DNA of 64,000 nt from assembly GCF_011044495.1 (NCBI RefSeq), contig NZ_CP049143.1, forward strand, positions 992,001 through 1,056,000, in the 5' to 3' direction. A model generated the notes under the pieces. It saw nothing but the letters and a program-made list of their open reading frames with translations, did no database searches and was not told where the DNA came from. The stretch comes from Roseimicrobium sp. ORNL1 (GTDB lineage Bacteria; Verrucomicrobiota; Verrucomicrobiia; Verrucomicrobiales; Verrucomicrobiaceae). The position numbers and the translations under genes are program-made. This document shows positions 1 to 7,994 of the stretch, piece after piece (the stretch's first letter is position 1; each line of letters begins with the position of its first letter).

Positions 1-1
1 T

Positions 2-1030
2 GGTCATGTCACGCTGATGGCGGGTGCCGAGGCTACTGATACGCTCATGCGCGGCTTCACCACGGTGCGGGATCTGGGCGGGCCGGCCTTCGGATTGAAG
101 CGCGCGATTGACGAGGGTACTGTCGTTGGCCCTCGCATCTACCCATGCGGCGCGATCATCAGCATCACGGGAGGACATGGCGATTTCCGGCGTCCGTCGG
201 AGATTCCCCGCGAACTCGGAGGCAGGCTGGCACGCATGTCACAGGTGGGCGGCAGCATGATTGCCGATAATCCCGATGAGGTACGCTTGCGCGTCCGGGA
301 GCAATTGATGCTCGGCGCGACCCAAATCAAACTGACGGCCGGTGGCGGAGTGGCATCCCCACACAGTCCTTTGGACGTCTCCACCTTCAGCGAGGCTGAA
401 CTCCGGGCTGCCGTGGAAGCGGCGGAGAACTGGGGAACGTACGTCACCGTCCACGCCTACACACCTCAGTCCATCCAGCGCTCCATCAATGCCGGGGTGA
501 AGTGCATCGAACACGGCCATCTCATGGACGAGGAGACGGCGAAGTTGATCGCTGAGAAGGGCGTCTGGCTGAGCACGCAGCCTTTTCCTGATGAAATTGC
601 AAATGCCTTCCCTCCCGGTTCCTTTGAGCGTGAGAAGGCGATGAAGGTGCTGACCGGTGTGGAGACGGTGTATGGCTTCGTGAAGAAGTACAAGCTGAAG
701 ACCGCCTTCGGGACGGACGTCCTTTTCTCACGGGCACTGGCGCAGAAGCAGGGTGCGCTCCTGGCGAAGTTGTCACGCTGGTTCACACCGGCAGAAGCAT
801 TGAAGATGGCCACTTCCACCAATGCCGAACTCCTCTCACTCTGCGGGCTGAGGAATCCCTATCCGGGCAAGCTTGGCGTCGTGGAAGAGGGCGCACTGGC
901 AGACTTGCTTCTGGTCAATGGCGATCCACTGGTGAACCTCGAATTGATCGCGGATCCGGCGAAAAACTTCCTCGTGATCATGAAGGACGGAACGGTCCAC
1001 AAAAACACGCTCGGCGCCCGCGCGCAGTAG
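2..1030 (+). CDS. amidohydrolase family protein, 5' end cut by window edge
   Basis: The frame is open to the left edge: codons for GHVTL precede the first internal ATG at 17, so the true start lies outside. The product resembles imidazolonepropionase-like/prolidase-type metal-dependent amidohydrolases that cleave cyclic amides or X-Pro type peptides. Visible family features are the FTTVRDLGG segment following the missing N-terminal metal-binding strand, a KLTAGGG segment carrying the candidate carboxylated lysine, VHAY and IEHGH histidines for the second metal, and FGTD with the catalytic aspartate, followed by the ATSTNAELL and EEGALADLLLV segments typical of the family C-terminus. The substrate cannot be predicted. 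It converges with the oxidoreductase that ends at 1052. Confidence 0.9.
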   Translation, partial: GHVTLMAGAEATDTLMRGFTTVRDLGGPAFGLKRAIDEGTVVGPRIYPCGAIISITGGHGDFRRPSEIPRELGGRLARMSQVGGSMIADNPDEVRLRVREQLMLGATQIKLTAGGGVASPHSPLDVSTFSEAELRAAVEAAENWGTYVTVHAYTPQSIQRSINAGVKCIEHGHLMDEETAKLIAEKGVWLSTQPFPDEIANAFPPGSFEREKAMKVLTGVETVYGFVKKYKLKTAFGTDVLFSRALAQKQGALLAKLSRWFTPAEALKMATSTNAELLSLCGLRNPYPGKLGVVEEGALADLLLVNGDPLVNLELIADPAKNFLVIMKDGTVHKNTLGARAQ

Positions 1031-1051
1031 CTTAGCAGACGTGCTTGTGCT

Positions 1052-2749
1052 TCACGCGTACGTCCGCAGGACGTCGTGCACACCCTCCACGGCCATCCCG
1101 CCTTCACCCACGGCGGCAGCGCAGCGTTTCACGGAACCGGAGCGCACGTCCCCTGCGGCGAAGACTCCTGGTATGCTTGTCTCAAGCGCACCAGGTATCC
1201 GCTCTGCCCCTTTCCATGCGGGTGAATTCGCGACGGCCGCGCCGGTCTTGACGAAGCCTTTTTCGTCGCGCTCGATTTCGGGCGGCAGCCAGTCGGTGCA
1301 CGGCTTGGCGCCAATCATGGAAAAGACGGCGGGTGTTTGCACGGTGCGACGCTCGTGGGTGACCGTGTTCTCCAGTTCCACGGCTTCGAGAAGCTTTCCG
1401 CCCATCATCTTCCGAATCTCGGTGTGGCACAGCATCTCGATATTCTCTTTCGCCTCCACGCGCCGGGACAGGTAACTGGACATGGTGGAGGAAAGGCCCG
1501 CGCCACGGATCACCAGCACCACCTTCGCCGCATGTTCGGAGAGATACATCGCGGCCTGCCCGGCGGAGTTACCCGCTCCAGTCACCACCACCGTGGAGCC
1601 TTTGCAGAGGCGGGACTCACGCGCTGTTGCCGCGTAGTAGACACCGTTGCTCTCGAAGTCTTCACGACCCTCAGCATCGAGCCGGTGGTACTGCGCGCCC
1701 GTGGCGATGATAGCGCACTTGGCACGCAGGATGGCATGGCATCCATCCGACTGCAGGCTCACGCGATATTCGCCACTGCTGAAGCTCATGGTCAGCGCTC
1801 GCGAAGGCATGGAGAAGCTGGCACCGAACCGGTGCGCCTGAAGCTGCGCGCTGTACGTCAGATCTCCACCGCCGATGCCCGTGGGGAAGCCGAAGAAATT
1901 TTCGATCAACGACGAAGATCCCGCCTGCCCACCGGGCGCATAGCTCTCCAGGACGATGGTTTTGAGTCCTTCAGAAGCGGCATAGACCGCTGCGCCCAGC
2001 CCCGCCGGTCCTGCGCCTATGATGACGAGGTCACAGAAGACTTCGCTTTCGTCCTCGCCGACCGGAGCCCGCAACAGGCCGGCGATGCGGGCCGCCTCAC
2101 GAAGGGAAGGGCGGCGTAGGGGCATGCCGTTTCCCGTGATGAGCGCGGGTAGATCCTGCGAGGCCAGATGCAGGCGGGAGCACAACTGCTTTCCATGTTC
2201 CGACTCGAACGTGATCAGGCGGTGTGGGATGTGATTCTTGTCGAGGAAGTCATCGAGTTGCCGCCCTTCACGTGAACTCTCATGCGAAAGGATGCGCAAC
2301 CCTGCGAACTCCTTGTCCCGCTCCAGTCGCTGCCGCCGCATGATGAAGGAGCGCACGAGCATCTCGCTCACCCCGGGCAACTCCGCGAGCGCCTGCCGGA
2401 CTGCCTTGGCAGGCACCTGGAGGATCTCCGCTTCCTCGGACCGGCCGCGTGCACTCGCCAGGGATGCTGTGCCGGTGAGCATGCCTACTTCACCCATGTA
2501 TTCACGTGGCTCGGCGATTCCCAGAATCTGCTCCTCGTCCTCGCGTGTTTCAAACGCCTCCACCTCGCCTTGAAGGACGATGGTGAGTGGGACTTCCCGC
2601 TGTCCGGCCTTAAAAATGATTTCGCCGCGGCGCACAATGCGTTTTGTGCCCAATGGGGCCAGCATGGCGAGCTGCCGATCAGTCAGCTTCGGATGAGCCA
2701 CGCTCTCCGTGTCGCGGTAGAACTGCTCGTCACTTTCGTCGTCAGTCAT
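1052..2749 (-). CDS. cyclic nucleotide-binding domain fused to thioredoxin reductase-like FAD oxidoreductase
   Basis: 565 residues in three parts: a CRP-like cNMP-binding fold (about 1-140, with the EYMGEVGMLTG phosphate-binding cassette), a glutaredoxin/thioredoxin-like middle (about 145-225), and a pyridine-nucleotide oxidoreductase (about 235-565) with an FAD GxGPAG motif near 239 and an NADPH GAGNSAG motif near 387. The position that holds the CxxC redox pair in true thioredoxin reductases reads AATA, so thiol reduction by the classical mechanism is unlikely. This architecture recurs in several phyla as a presumed ligand-gated redox protein. The frame stays open upstream into the MFS gene, but conserved sequence starts at this ATG; an ATG at 2800 is an alternative. 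It lies 89 bp downstream of the MFS gene on the same strand. Confidence 0.85.
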   Translation of the reverse strand: MTDDESDEQFYRDTESVAHPKLTDRQLAMLAPLGTKRIVRRGEIIFKAGQREVPLTIVLQGEVEAFETREDEEQILGIAEPREYMGEVGMLTGTASLASARGRSEEAEILQVPAKAVRQALAELPGVSEMLVRSFIMRRQRLERDKEFAGLRILSHESSREGRQLDDFLDKNHIPHRLITFESEHGKQLCSRLHLASQDLPALITGNGMPLRRPSLREAARIAGLLRAPVGEDESEVFCDLVIIGAGPAGLGAAVYAASEGLKTIVLESYAPGGQAGSSSLIENFFGFPTGIGGGDLTYSAQLQAHRFGASFSMPSRALTMSFSSGEYRVSLQSDGCHAILRAKCAIIATGAQYHRLDAEGREDFESNGVYYAATARESRLCKGSTVVVTGAGNSAGQAAMYLSEHAAKVVLVIRGAGLSSTMSSYLSRRVEAKENIEMLCHTEIRKMMGGKLLEAVELENTVTHERRTVQTPAVFSMIGAKPCTDWLPPEIERDEKGFVKTGAAVANSPAWKGAERIPGALETSIPGVFAAGDVRSGSVKRCAAAVGEGGMAVEGVHDVLRTYA

Positions 2750-2838
2750 AGGCTTGGCGCTAGAGATGCCTCTTCTCTTCTTCGACGCGTCCCGCACCAT
2801 GTCAAGGCTGCTTGCGCAACTCTGGTGAGAGCGTTTCC

Positions 2839-4137
2839 CTACGTTTCCCCAACGACCACAGCAGGCACGGGCTGCTTCATGCAGAGCCGCCGGTGACTGT
2901 AGAGGAGCACACCCGCGCTGAGCCCAAAGAGAAGGCTTCCCCCGGCCATGGCCACACGCAAACCGACAAGGTCCGCGATCTCTGAAACCGCCAGCCCGGA
3001 GAACGGCAGTACGCCAAAGAAACTCAGCCCGAGGATCGCGGAGACTCTGCCGCGGATGGCATCCGGGGCGCGCTCCTGCACAATCGTATTGGCCAGGCCG
3101 AACATGGTGGAGGTGCCAAGCGTCAGCACGCTCATGGCTGCGATTGCCTGCCAGAAGTGCTGGGCGAGCGCCAGACTCAGCATGCACACACAAACCACCG
3201 CAGCACCCCAGCGCATGTACATGGCACGGCGATCCGATTTGATGGTGAGGAGCCAGAGGGAACCGAGAAAGGCGCCGATACCGGAGGAGGCCATCAGCAA
3301 ACCGTGCGACTGCGCATCGATGTGCAGGACGTGCCGCGAGTAGAGCGGCATGGTGATCATGAAGAAGGGCGAGATGCAGGTGGTAAGCGTGGCCAGCAGC
3401 CAGATCATGGCCAGCGTGGGCTTGTCCCTCCGCACATAGTCGAAGCCCTCCTTCATCCCCGTCTGCCGCATGGCTTCCTCTTCCTCGGTGCCGGGCGGGC
3501 GCGGATGCAGCGTGAGCATCGCCATAATGAGAGCCACGAAGCTCAGCGCATTTGCATAGAATGCGGAAGCCGTGCCCAGCCACCCAATGAGCCAGCCTCC
3601 GATGGCTGGCCCTGCGAGCCGGGTGGCGTGGAAGGTGGAGCGATCCACCGCGATGGCGGCCTTGAGCTGGCTACGCTCCACCAATTCCGGTACGAGCGCC
3701 GCTGCCGCCGGCATTTCAAAGGCGGTGCTGATTCCCAACAGCACGCCGGCCACCACCACATGCCAGACCGCGATCTGGCCGCTCCCGACCAGCCAGCCGA
3801 TGGAGATGGCCAGCACAATCTGGACGACCTGCGTGATGATGAGAATACGGCGCTTGTCATACCGATCCGCCGCGAGGCCGCCGTGCATGGTCAGGAGGAG
3901 CATGGGAATCCCTGAACAGAAATGGATCAGGCCGAGTGTGAACGCACTCGAGGTGAGTCCCGCTACCACCCAGCCCTGGGCCGTCTGCTGCATCCAGGTG
4001 CCCAGCATCGAGATTGTCTCGCCCGTCATGTACCGGCGGAAGGGAGCGTGGCGCAGGACATGCCAGGCCGGGCCGGATGGGGAAGAGGCGTGCTCGCTCA
4101 CAGAAAAGGAAGGCCGGCAGTCTGGATCAAAACGCAC
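2839..4137 (-). CDS. MFS transporter, EntS/DUF894-like exporter
   Basis: 432 residues with about 12 hydrophobic membrane segments and a short polar N-terminus. The loop between helices 2 and 3 reads GGLAADRYDKRRIL, matching the MFS signature G-x3-D-R-x-G/D-R-R. The sequence layout, including the APDAIRGRVSAI segment late in the protein, resembles EntS-like permeases that export small molecules such as siderophores or drugs. No siderophore genes are nearby, so the substrate is open. The gene precedes the FAD oxidoreductase on the same strand and may be co-transcribed with it. Confidence 0.85.
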   Translation of the reverse strand: MRFDPDCRPSFSVSEHASSPSGPAWHVLRHAPFRRYMTGETISMLGTWMQQTAQGWVVAGLTSSAFTLGLIHFCSGIPMLLLTMHGGLAADRYDKRRILIITQVVQIVLAISIGWLVGSGQIAVWHVVVAGVLLGISTAFEMPAAAALVPELVERSQLKAAIAVDRSTFHATRLAGPAIGGWLIGWLGTASAFYANALSFVALIMAMLTLHPRPPGTEEEEAMRQTGMKEGFDYVRRDKPTLAMIWLLATLTTCISPFFMITMPLYSRHVLHIDAQSHGLLMASSGIGAFLGSLWLLTIKSDRRAMYMRWGAAVVCVCMLSLALAQHFWQAIAAMSVLTLGTSTMFGLANTIVQERAPDAIRGRVSAILGLSFFGVLPFSGLAVSEIADLVGLRVAMAGGSLLFGLSAGVLLYSHRRLCMKQPVPAVVVGET

Positions 4138-4209
4138 CGGATTCCAACGATACGGCGCTCGTGCCGCGGTGGGCTGGACGGGCGAAAGCGAAGGGGACTG
4201 TATCCTGTC

Positions 4210-4863
4210 CTACTCGTGGCGGTGAATGATGTGCTCCGCGGCGAAGCGCACCTTGGGAAGGGTGGCGTAGCGGTCACTTTCAGAGCGGTAGCCCGCAGGG
4301 CAGAGCACCGTGGCCGTGTATCCGTCCGCGGCGAGCCCGAGTTCCTCGTCGTACTTGTCCGGCATGAAGCCCTCCATGGGACACGAGTCCACGCCCAGCA
4401 TGGCGCAGGAGGCCATGAACTGGCCCAAGGCGATGTAGGCCTGGCGGACGGCCCACTCCGTCACCATGTTGCTGCGTCCTCCCGTGACGATGTCTCCGAG
4501 AATGCCCTTGCGCATCTTCGCCAGGGAATCTGCCGTGCCGCCGCGCAGCTCGATAATGCGCTGAAGGAAGCGATCCACATGCGCCTCGTCCATGGTCTTC
4601 TTCACGCACATGATGACCAGGTGGGAGGAGTCCGCCACCTGGCGCTGCCGGTAGGTGAAGGGCACCAGCCGTTCCCGCAGTTCGGATTCCGTGATGACCA
4701 CAAACTTCCATGGCTGCAGGCCATAGGAAGAAGGCGTGAGAATCAGGGATGCCTCCAGCGCCGCCCAGGTTTCCGCAGGGATCTTCTTGGTCGGATCAAA
4801 GACCTGCGTGGCATAGCGCCACTCAAGCGCCTCAATGAGCTGGCTGGGCGGGATGGGAGTCAT
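4210..4863 (-). CDS. NAD(P)H-dependent nitroreductase family protein (NfsB-like)
   Basis: 217 residues, typical length for FMN-dependent nitroreductases. Family features include the N-terminal WRYATQVFD segment (the R-R/Y-S-x-R-x-F-D position), SSYGLQPWKFVV that contacts FMN, and the central EWAVRQAYIALGQFMASCAMLGVDSCPMEG helix region that forms the dimer and FMN site. It probably reduces nitroaromatics or quinones with NAD(P)H in the cytoplasm; the physiological substrate is unknown. It lies 73 bp upstream of the MFS gene's start region on the same strand and could belong to the same transcription unit. Confidence 0.9.
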   Translation of the reverse strand: MTPIPPSQLIEALEWRYATQVFDPTKKIPAETWAALEASLILTPSSYGLQPWKFVVITESELRERLVPFTYRQRQVADSSHLVIMCVKKTMDEAHVDRFLQRIIELRGGTADSLAKMRKGILGDIVTGGRSNMVTEWAVRQAYIALGQFMASCAMLGVDSCPMEGFMPDKYDEELGLAADGYTATVLCPAGYRSESDRYATLPKVRFAAEHIIHRHE

Positions 4864-5025
4864 GAAAAGGATTGATGGGAGTAACGACGTTCCATGAGTC
4901 GTTCAGGGGGCTTCTTTCGCCTGGGCACGCTAGCGAAGGGCCTCGCAGTCGGAAACTCTGAAGGAAACGATCTTCATCTCATACGGCGGAGATGTACATG
5001 CAGTCTTTGAATGTACTCGCGAAAG

Positions 5026-5730
5026 TCACCGTCGGGCGAGGCGGTTTTGCAGTCCCCATCCAATAAAAAGGCAGAACATAATGACGGCATACGTGAACAT
5101 GACTGCACCAACGACCCGACTCTTGGGATCGTAGGTCCAGCGCTTCTGGCCATCGGGAAGCTGGTCCGTGGAGAATACGTAGGAGGAAGCGATGATGAGG
5201 CCAATCAATCCGCCAGCTGTCGAGCTTACGAATCCAAAGATGGTCATCAAGGAATTCGCGGCTTTGAGACCGGGAAGGGGTTCTTGGTGGGAAGCAGGCC
5301 CTTCCGGTGCTCGCTCTTGCGCGGGCGCCTTCCGGTTGGTGGCGAAATAGCGCACCGGGGCCACCTCCCGGCCACGGTCCCGTAGGAGCTTCTCTGCCAC
5401 GGCTATCTCATAGGGACTCCATTCGGAGGGCTCAGCCAGGGTCTTTGTCAGATCCTCGTCGCTCCATGTCGTCATCGGGTGACTGGGATCGACTTCGCCC
5501 AGCGCTTCTTTCCGCGCGTTTTCCAGCAGCGCTTCACGAGCTTGGATCTCGGCGCTCTCCGGGATCAGAACGAGGCATGCCGGATTGGACGATCGTCCCA
5601 ACGCCGACACATCAGGCGTCAGGGAATCATCGGAGAGCCGGAATGAGATTCCGGCTTCCTGCAACACCTTCCCACAAACCGTTGCGGGTTCACGGTGGAA
5701 GAATCGGGCAATCTCGATTTCGCGATCCAT
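5026..5730 (-). CDS. conserved membrane protein with N-terminal DUF2007-like domain
   Basis: 234 residues of unknown function. The N-terminal ~80 residues (EIARFFHREPATVCGKVLQE and a VLIPESAEIQAREAL segment) resemble small DUF2007-type domains that occur in putative signal-transducing proteins; this match is tentative. A polar middle is followed by two hydrophobic segments (about 155-180 and 205-228), so the soluble part is probably cytoplasmic. The start is supported by a GAGGTGG sequence just before the ATG. It begins 16 bp after the citrate synthase stop on the same strand and is likely co-transcribed with it. Confidence 0.65.
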   Translation of the reverse strand: MDREIEIARFFHREPATVCGKVLQEAGISFRLSDDSLTPDVSALGRSSNPACLVLIPESAEIQAREALLENARKEALGEVDPSHPMTTWSDEDLTKTLAEPSEWSPYEIAVAEKLLRDRGREVAPVRYFATNRKAPAQERAPEGPASHQEPLPGLKAANSLMTIFGFVSSTAGGLIGLIIASSYVFSTDQLPDGQKRWTYDPKSRVVGAVMFTYAVIMFCLFIGWGLQNRLARR

Positions 5731-5746
5731 TCCACCTCAGGCTTGC

Positions 5747-6871
5747 CTACCGTTCATCCACCGGCACCACCTTCTGGCCGTACGCCTTGCCGACGTATTC
5801 GGAAAGCGGGCGGAAGAGGCGGTTGTCGCTCCACTGCTCCAGCACATGGGCAGTCCAGCCGCTCATGCGGGAGATGGCGAAGATGGGGGTGAAGAGGTCC
5901 GTCGGAATTCCGAGGCTGTGGTAGACGGTGGCGCTGTAGAAGTCCACGTTCGCATTCAGGCCCTTCTGCTCGCGCATGATGGTGGCGATGCGCTCGGACA
6001 TCTGGATCCACTTCGGCTCGCCAAGCTGCTCCGTGAGCTTGATGGCCATCTTCTGCAGGTGAGGCGCACGGGGGTCGAGCACCTTGTACACGCGGTGGCC
6101 GATGCCCATGATCTTCTTCTTCTGTGCGAGCGCGTCAGCGACCCAGGCGTCCACCGCGTCCGGGCTGCCGATTTCCTCAAGCATGTGGATGACGCCTTCG
6201 TTGGCGCCGCCGTGCAGCGGTCCCTTGAGCGCGCCGATGGCGGCGCTGATGGACGAATACATGTCGCTCAGGGTGCTGGCGACGACGCGGGCGGTGAAGG
6301 TGCTGGCATTAAAGCCGTGCTCGGCATGCAGCACATAGGCCACATCCAGCGTCTGTTCGGCTTCCTTGCTCGGGACCTCACCGCTCATGAGGTACAGGAA
6401 GTGGGCGGCTTCGCTCAGATCCTTGCGCACCGGGGGCAGGCTCAGGCCGTGGCGGGCGCGATGGAAATAGGCGGCAATGATACCGATCTGGGAGACGAGC
6501 TTGATGGCCGTGGCCCGGTGCTCTCCCATGTTCAGGTCGTGACGCAGGGTGTCGTAACAGCCGAGCATCGAGACCGCCGTGCGCATAACGTCGATGGGCT
6601 TGGCACTCTTCGGAGCGCTGGTGAGGAAGTCGATGACACCCTGGGGCAGTTCACGCTCGGCGCGCAGGGCAGTGGTCAGGGCGTCCAGTTCGGTGCGATT
6701 CGGCAGGTGCTGGTGGAAGAGCAGGTAGACCACTTCCTCATAGCTCACGTGGCCGGCCAGTTCATTGATGTCGTAGCCGCAGTAGAAGAGAATGCCTTCT
6801 GCGCCTTTTACTTCACCGAGGCGCGTTTCCGCTGCCACCACGCCTTCGAGTCCTTTGCTGACCAGTGCCAT
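5747..6871 (-). CDS. gltA: citrate synthase (citrate/2-methylcitrate synthase family)
   Basis: 374 residues, the short form of the family. It condenses acetyl-CoA with oxaloacetate to citrate at the entry to the TCA cycle. The catalytic triad is in place: the HAEHGFNAS histidine near 184, the GIGHRVYKVLDPRA histidine near 257, and the aspartate of NVDFYSATV near 308. The C-terminal arginine segment is also present. Distinguishing citrate synthase from 2-methylcitrate synthase by sequence alone is uncertain, but no prpB or prpD neighbours are present, which favours the TCA role. A promoter-like element lies at 6958-6986. Confidence 0.93.
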   Translation of the reverse strand: MALVSKGLEGVVAAETRLGEVKGAEGILFYCGYDINELAGHVSYEEVVYLLFHQHLPNRTELDALTTALRAERELPQGVIDFLTSAPKSAKPIDVMRTAVSMLGCYDTLRHDLNMGEHRATAIKLVSQIGIIAAYFHRARHGLSLPPVRKDLSEAAHFLYLMSGEVPSKEAEQTLDVAYVLHAEHGFNASTFTARVVASTLSDMYSSISAAIGALKGPLHGGANEGVIHMLEEIGSPDAVDAWVADALAQKKKIMGIGHRVYKVLDPRAPHLQKMAIKLTEQLGEPKWIQMSERIATIMREQKGLNANVDFYSATVYHSLGIPTDLFTPIFAISRMSGWTAHVLEQWSDNRLFRPLSEYVGKAYGQKVVPVDER

Positions 6872-6957
6872 GTCGAGTTTGGGATTTGAATTGAAAAGAA
6901 TGAGGACGGCGTCGTTCGGGAGCCGCTCAGGCAGTCACTCCGCAGTCGCAAGAGCGG

Positions 6958-6986
6958 TTGTTAGCGTCGGCCCCTGACCGGCTCAA
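6958..6986 (-). promoter_or_regulatory. candidate sigma-70-type promoter of citrate synthase
   Basis: Reading the minus strand, TTGAGC is followed after 17 bases by TAACAA, a good match to -35 and -10 spacing. It lies about 85 bases upstream of the citrate synthase ATG. Prediction from sequence only. Confidence 0.35.
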
Positions 6987-7161
6987 GCGAAATTGCAGAC
7001 TTCGCGCCAAGTGGCTCCCTGAAAAGAAACTAAGACTATTGCGTACGGGCGGGACCGGTACATTCCGGCCGGTTTGACCCGCCAGAGGTCATGGCTTGCC
7101 CCCCCCGTCACCACAGGTTCGTCAGCCCGATAGGCGTTAGCTTCATATCTGTCATGGATGT

Positions 7162-7425
7162 GTGTCCCGGAGGGACAGTGGCTGGTAGCCGGTCGGTGGA
7201 GGGAGTCTAGACGACCGCAACCACCGGATCACGTCGTCAAAAAGATGCTCCGTCCCGGATGGGACGGTGGAGGAAGGTCGCTCGGCAAATGAGGGTGCGG
7301 TCACCTTGGCAGACCTTCCGGCGTGCCCTCCGGGACGCCATCATGGTATCGCCATAGATCCGGTGGTTGCGGTCGCCGAGGCTCCCTCCACCGACCGGCT
7401 ACCAGCCGCGCTCCCTCCGGGAGCA
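7162..7425. repeat. ~264-bp nested palindromic element (REPIN/MITE-like)
   Basis: The left arm 7164-7230 and right arm 7357-7424 are inverted copies: a 26-base block (7180-7205 against 7382-7407) and a 19-base block (7212-7230 against 7357-7375) pair without mismatch. Inside lie a second inverted pair, GGAAGGTC (7272-7279) against GACCTTCC (near 7312-7319), and four short hairpins built on a TCCCGGAGGGA-like core near 7164, 7250, 7330 and 7411. The whole element can fold into one long cruciform. No coding capacity is evident, so it is probably a non-autonomous mobile or REP-derived sequence. Confidence 0.8.
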
Positions 7426-7493
7426 AATTCCATCGTGTCACACAAATCGAAACAAGCCGATACCATTTCAATCCTTAAGTTAGCTGGTGGCTG

Positions 7494-7868
7494 TCACCCA
7501 GCCCACGGTTCCGGCTCCCAGTCCTTCTTGCCGGCGCCTGCACCCACGAGCTCGCCGGCTTCCTCTTCTTCCTCGTCCTCCTGCACGGGGGCGAAGCGTT
7601 CTGAGCGGAAACCCAGCTCCTGCTTTACGCTGGAGTGCGGATCATCGGGGTTCACCAGTTCCTTCAGCAGGAGCATCAGGTCGAACTCTGCTCCGGTCAG
7701 CTTGATTTCCGCGTCCTCGTTCACTTCGAACTTCGGATTGGAGCGTCCTACGCCCACGGCGCGCACGGTGTAGATTTTGCCCTTCTTTGGGAGCGCGCGA
7801 TACAGGTCAAAGACCCACGGCGCGAAATCGTCGTTGATGCACACCACCTTCTGGCCAGTCTGGAACAT
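7494..7868 (-). CDS. small conserved protein of unknown function
   Basis: 124 residues from the chosen ATG; conserved-looking sequence begins at MFQTGQKVVCIND, so an in-frame ATG 57 bases further upstream (7925) is judged less likely. The first ~95 residues are compact, with a GKIYTVRAV strand, a LLLKELVNP segment and an ELGFRSERFAP end, matching in outline a family of short proteins scattered through bacteria and phages. The tail is a run of acidic residues followed by a glycine/proline-rich end, probably disordered. No function is known. It is divergent from the secreted protein at 7995. Confidence 0.7.
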   Translation of the reverse strand: MFQTGQKVVCINDDFAPWVFDLYRALPKKGKIYTVRAVGVGRSNPKFEVNEDAEIKLTGAEFDLMLLLKELVNPDDPHSSVKQELGFRSERFAPVQEDEEEEEAGELVGAGAGKKDWEPEPWAG

Positions 7869-7994
7869 GGGAGGATCGTAGAGAAAATGAAATTGGGGCG
7901 GTTTCTTTAGCACATCCCCGGGCAAACGGGAAGTCTTGTTTCATTTTACATCCCCTTTACGACGTCCGCCCGCGTGTTCCGCTAGACTGGCTTC

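Larger units (their letters stand above)
6872..7493. other. gene-free region between citrate synthase and a small conserved protein
   Basis: About 620 bases without a convincing coding region. The left part (6872-6990) is the 5' region of citrate synthase with a promoter-like element. 6991-7161 shows no recognisable feature apart from a short C-tract near 7100. 7162-7425 is a nested palindromic element described separately. 7426-7493 holds nothing I can name. A weak open frame on the plus strand crosses the palindrome and runs antisense into the next gene; it looks like chance. Confidence 0.7.

Noticed and set aside
2750-3583. 278-codon N-terminal extension of the cNMP/FAD oxidoreductase
   Set aside because: This part is out of frame with, and antisense in character to, the MFS gene; homology begins at the ATG at 2749.
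5585-6889. 434-codon open frame opposite citrate synthase
   Set aside because: Antisense shadow; citrate synthase motifs on the minus strand are complete.
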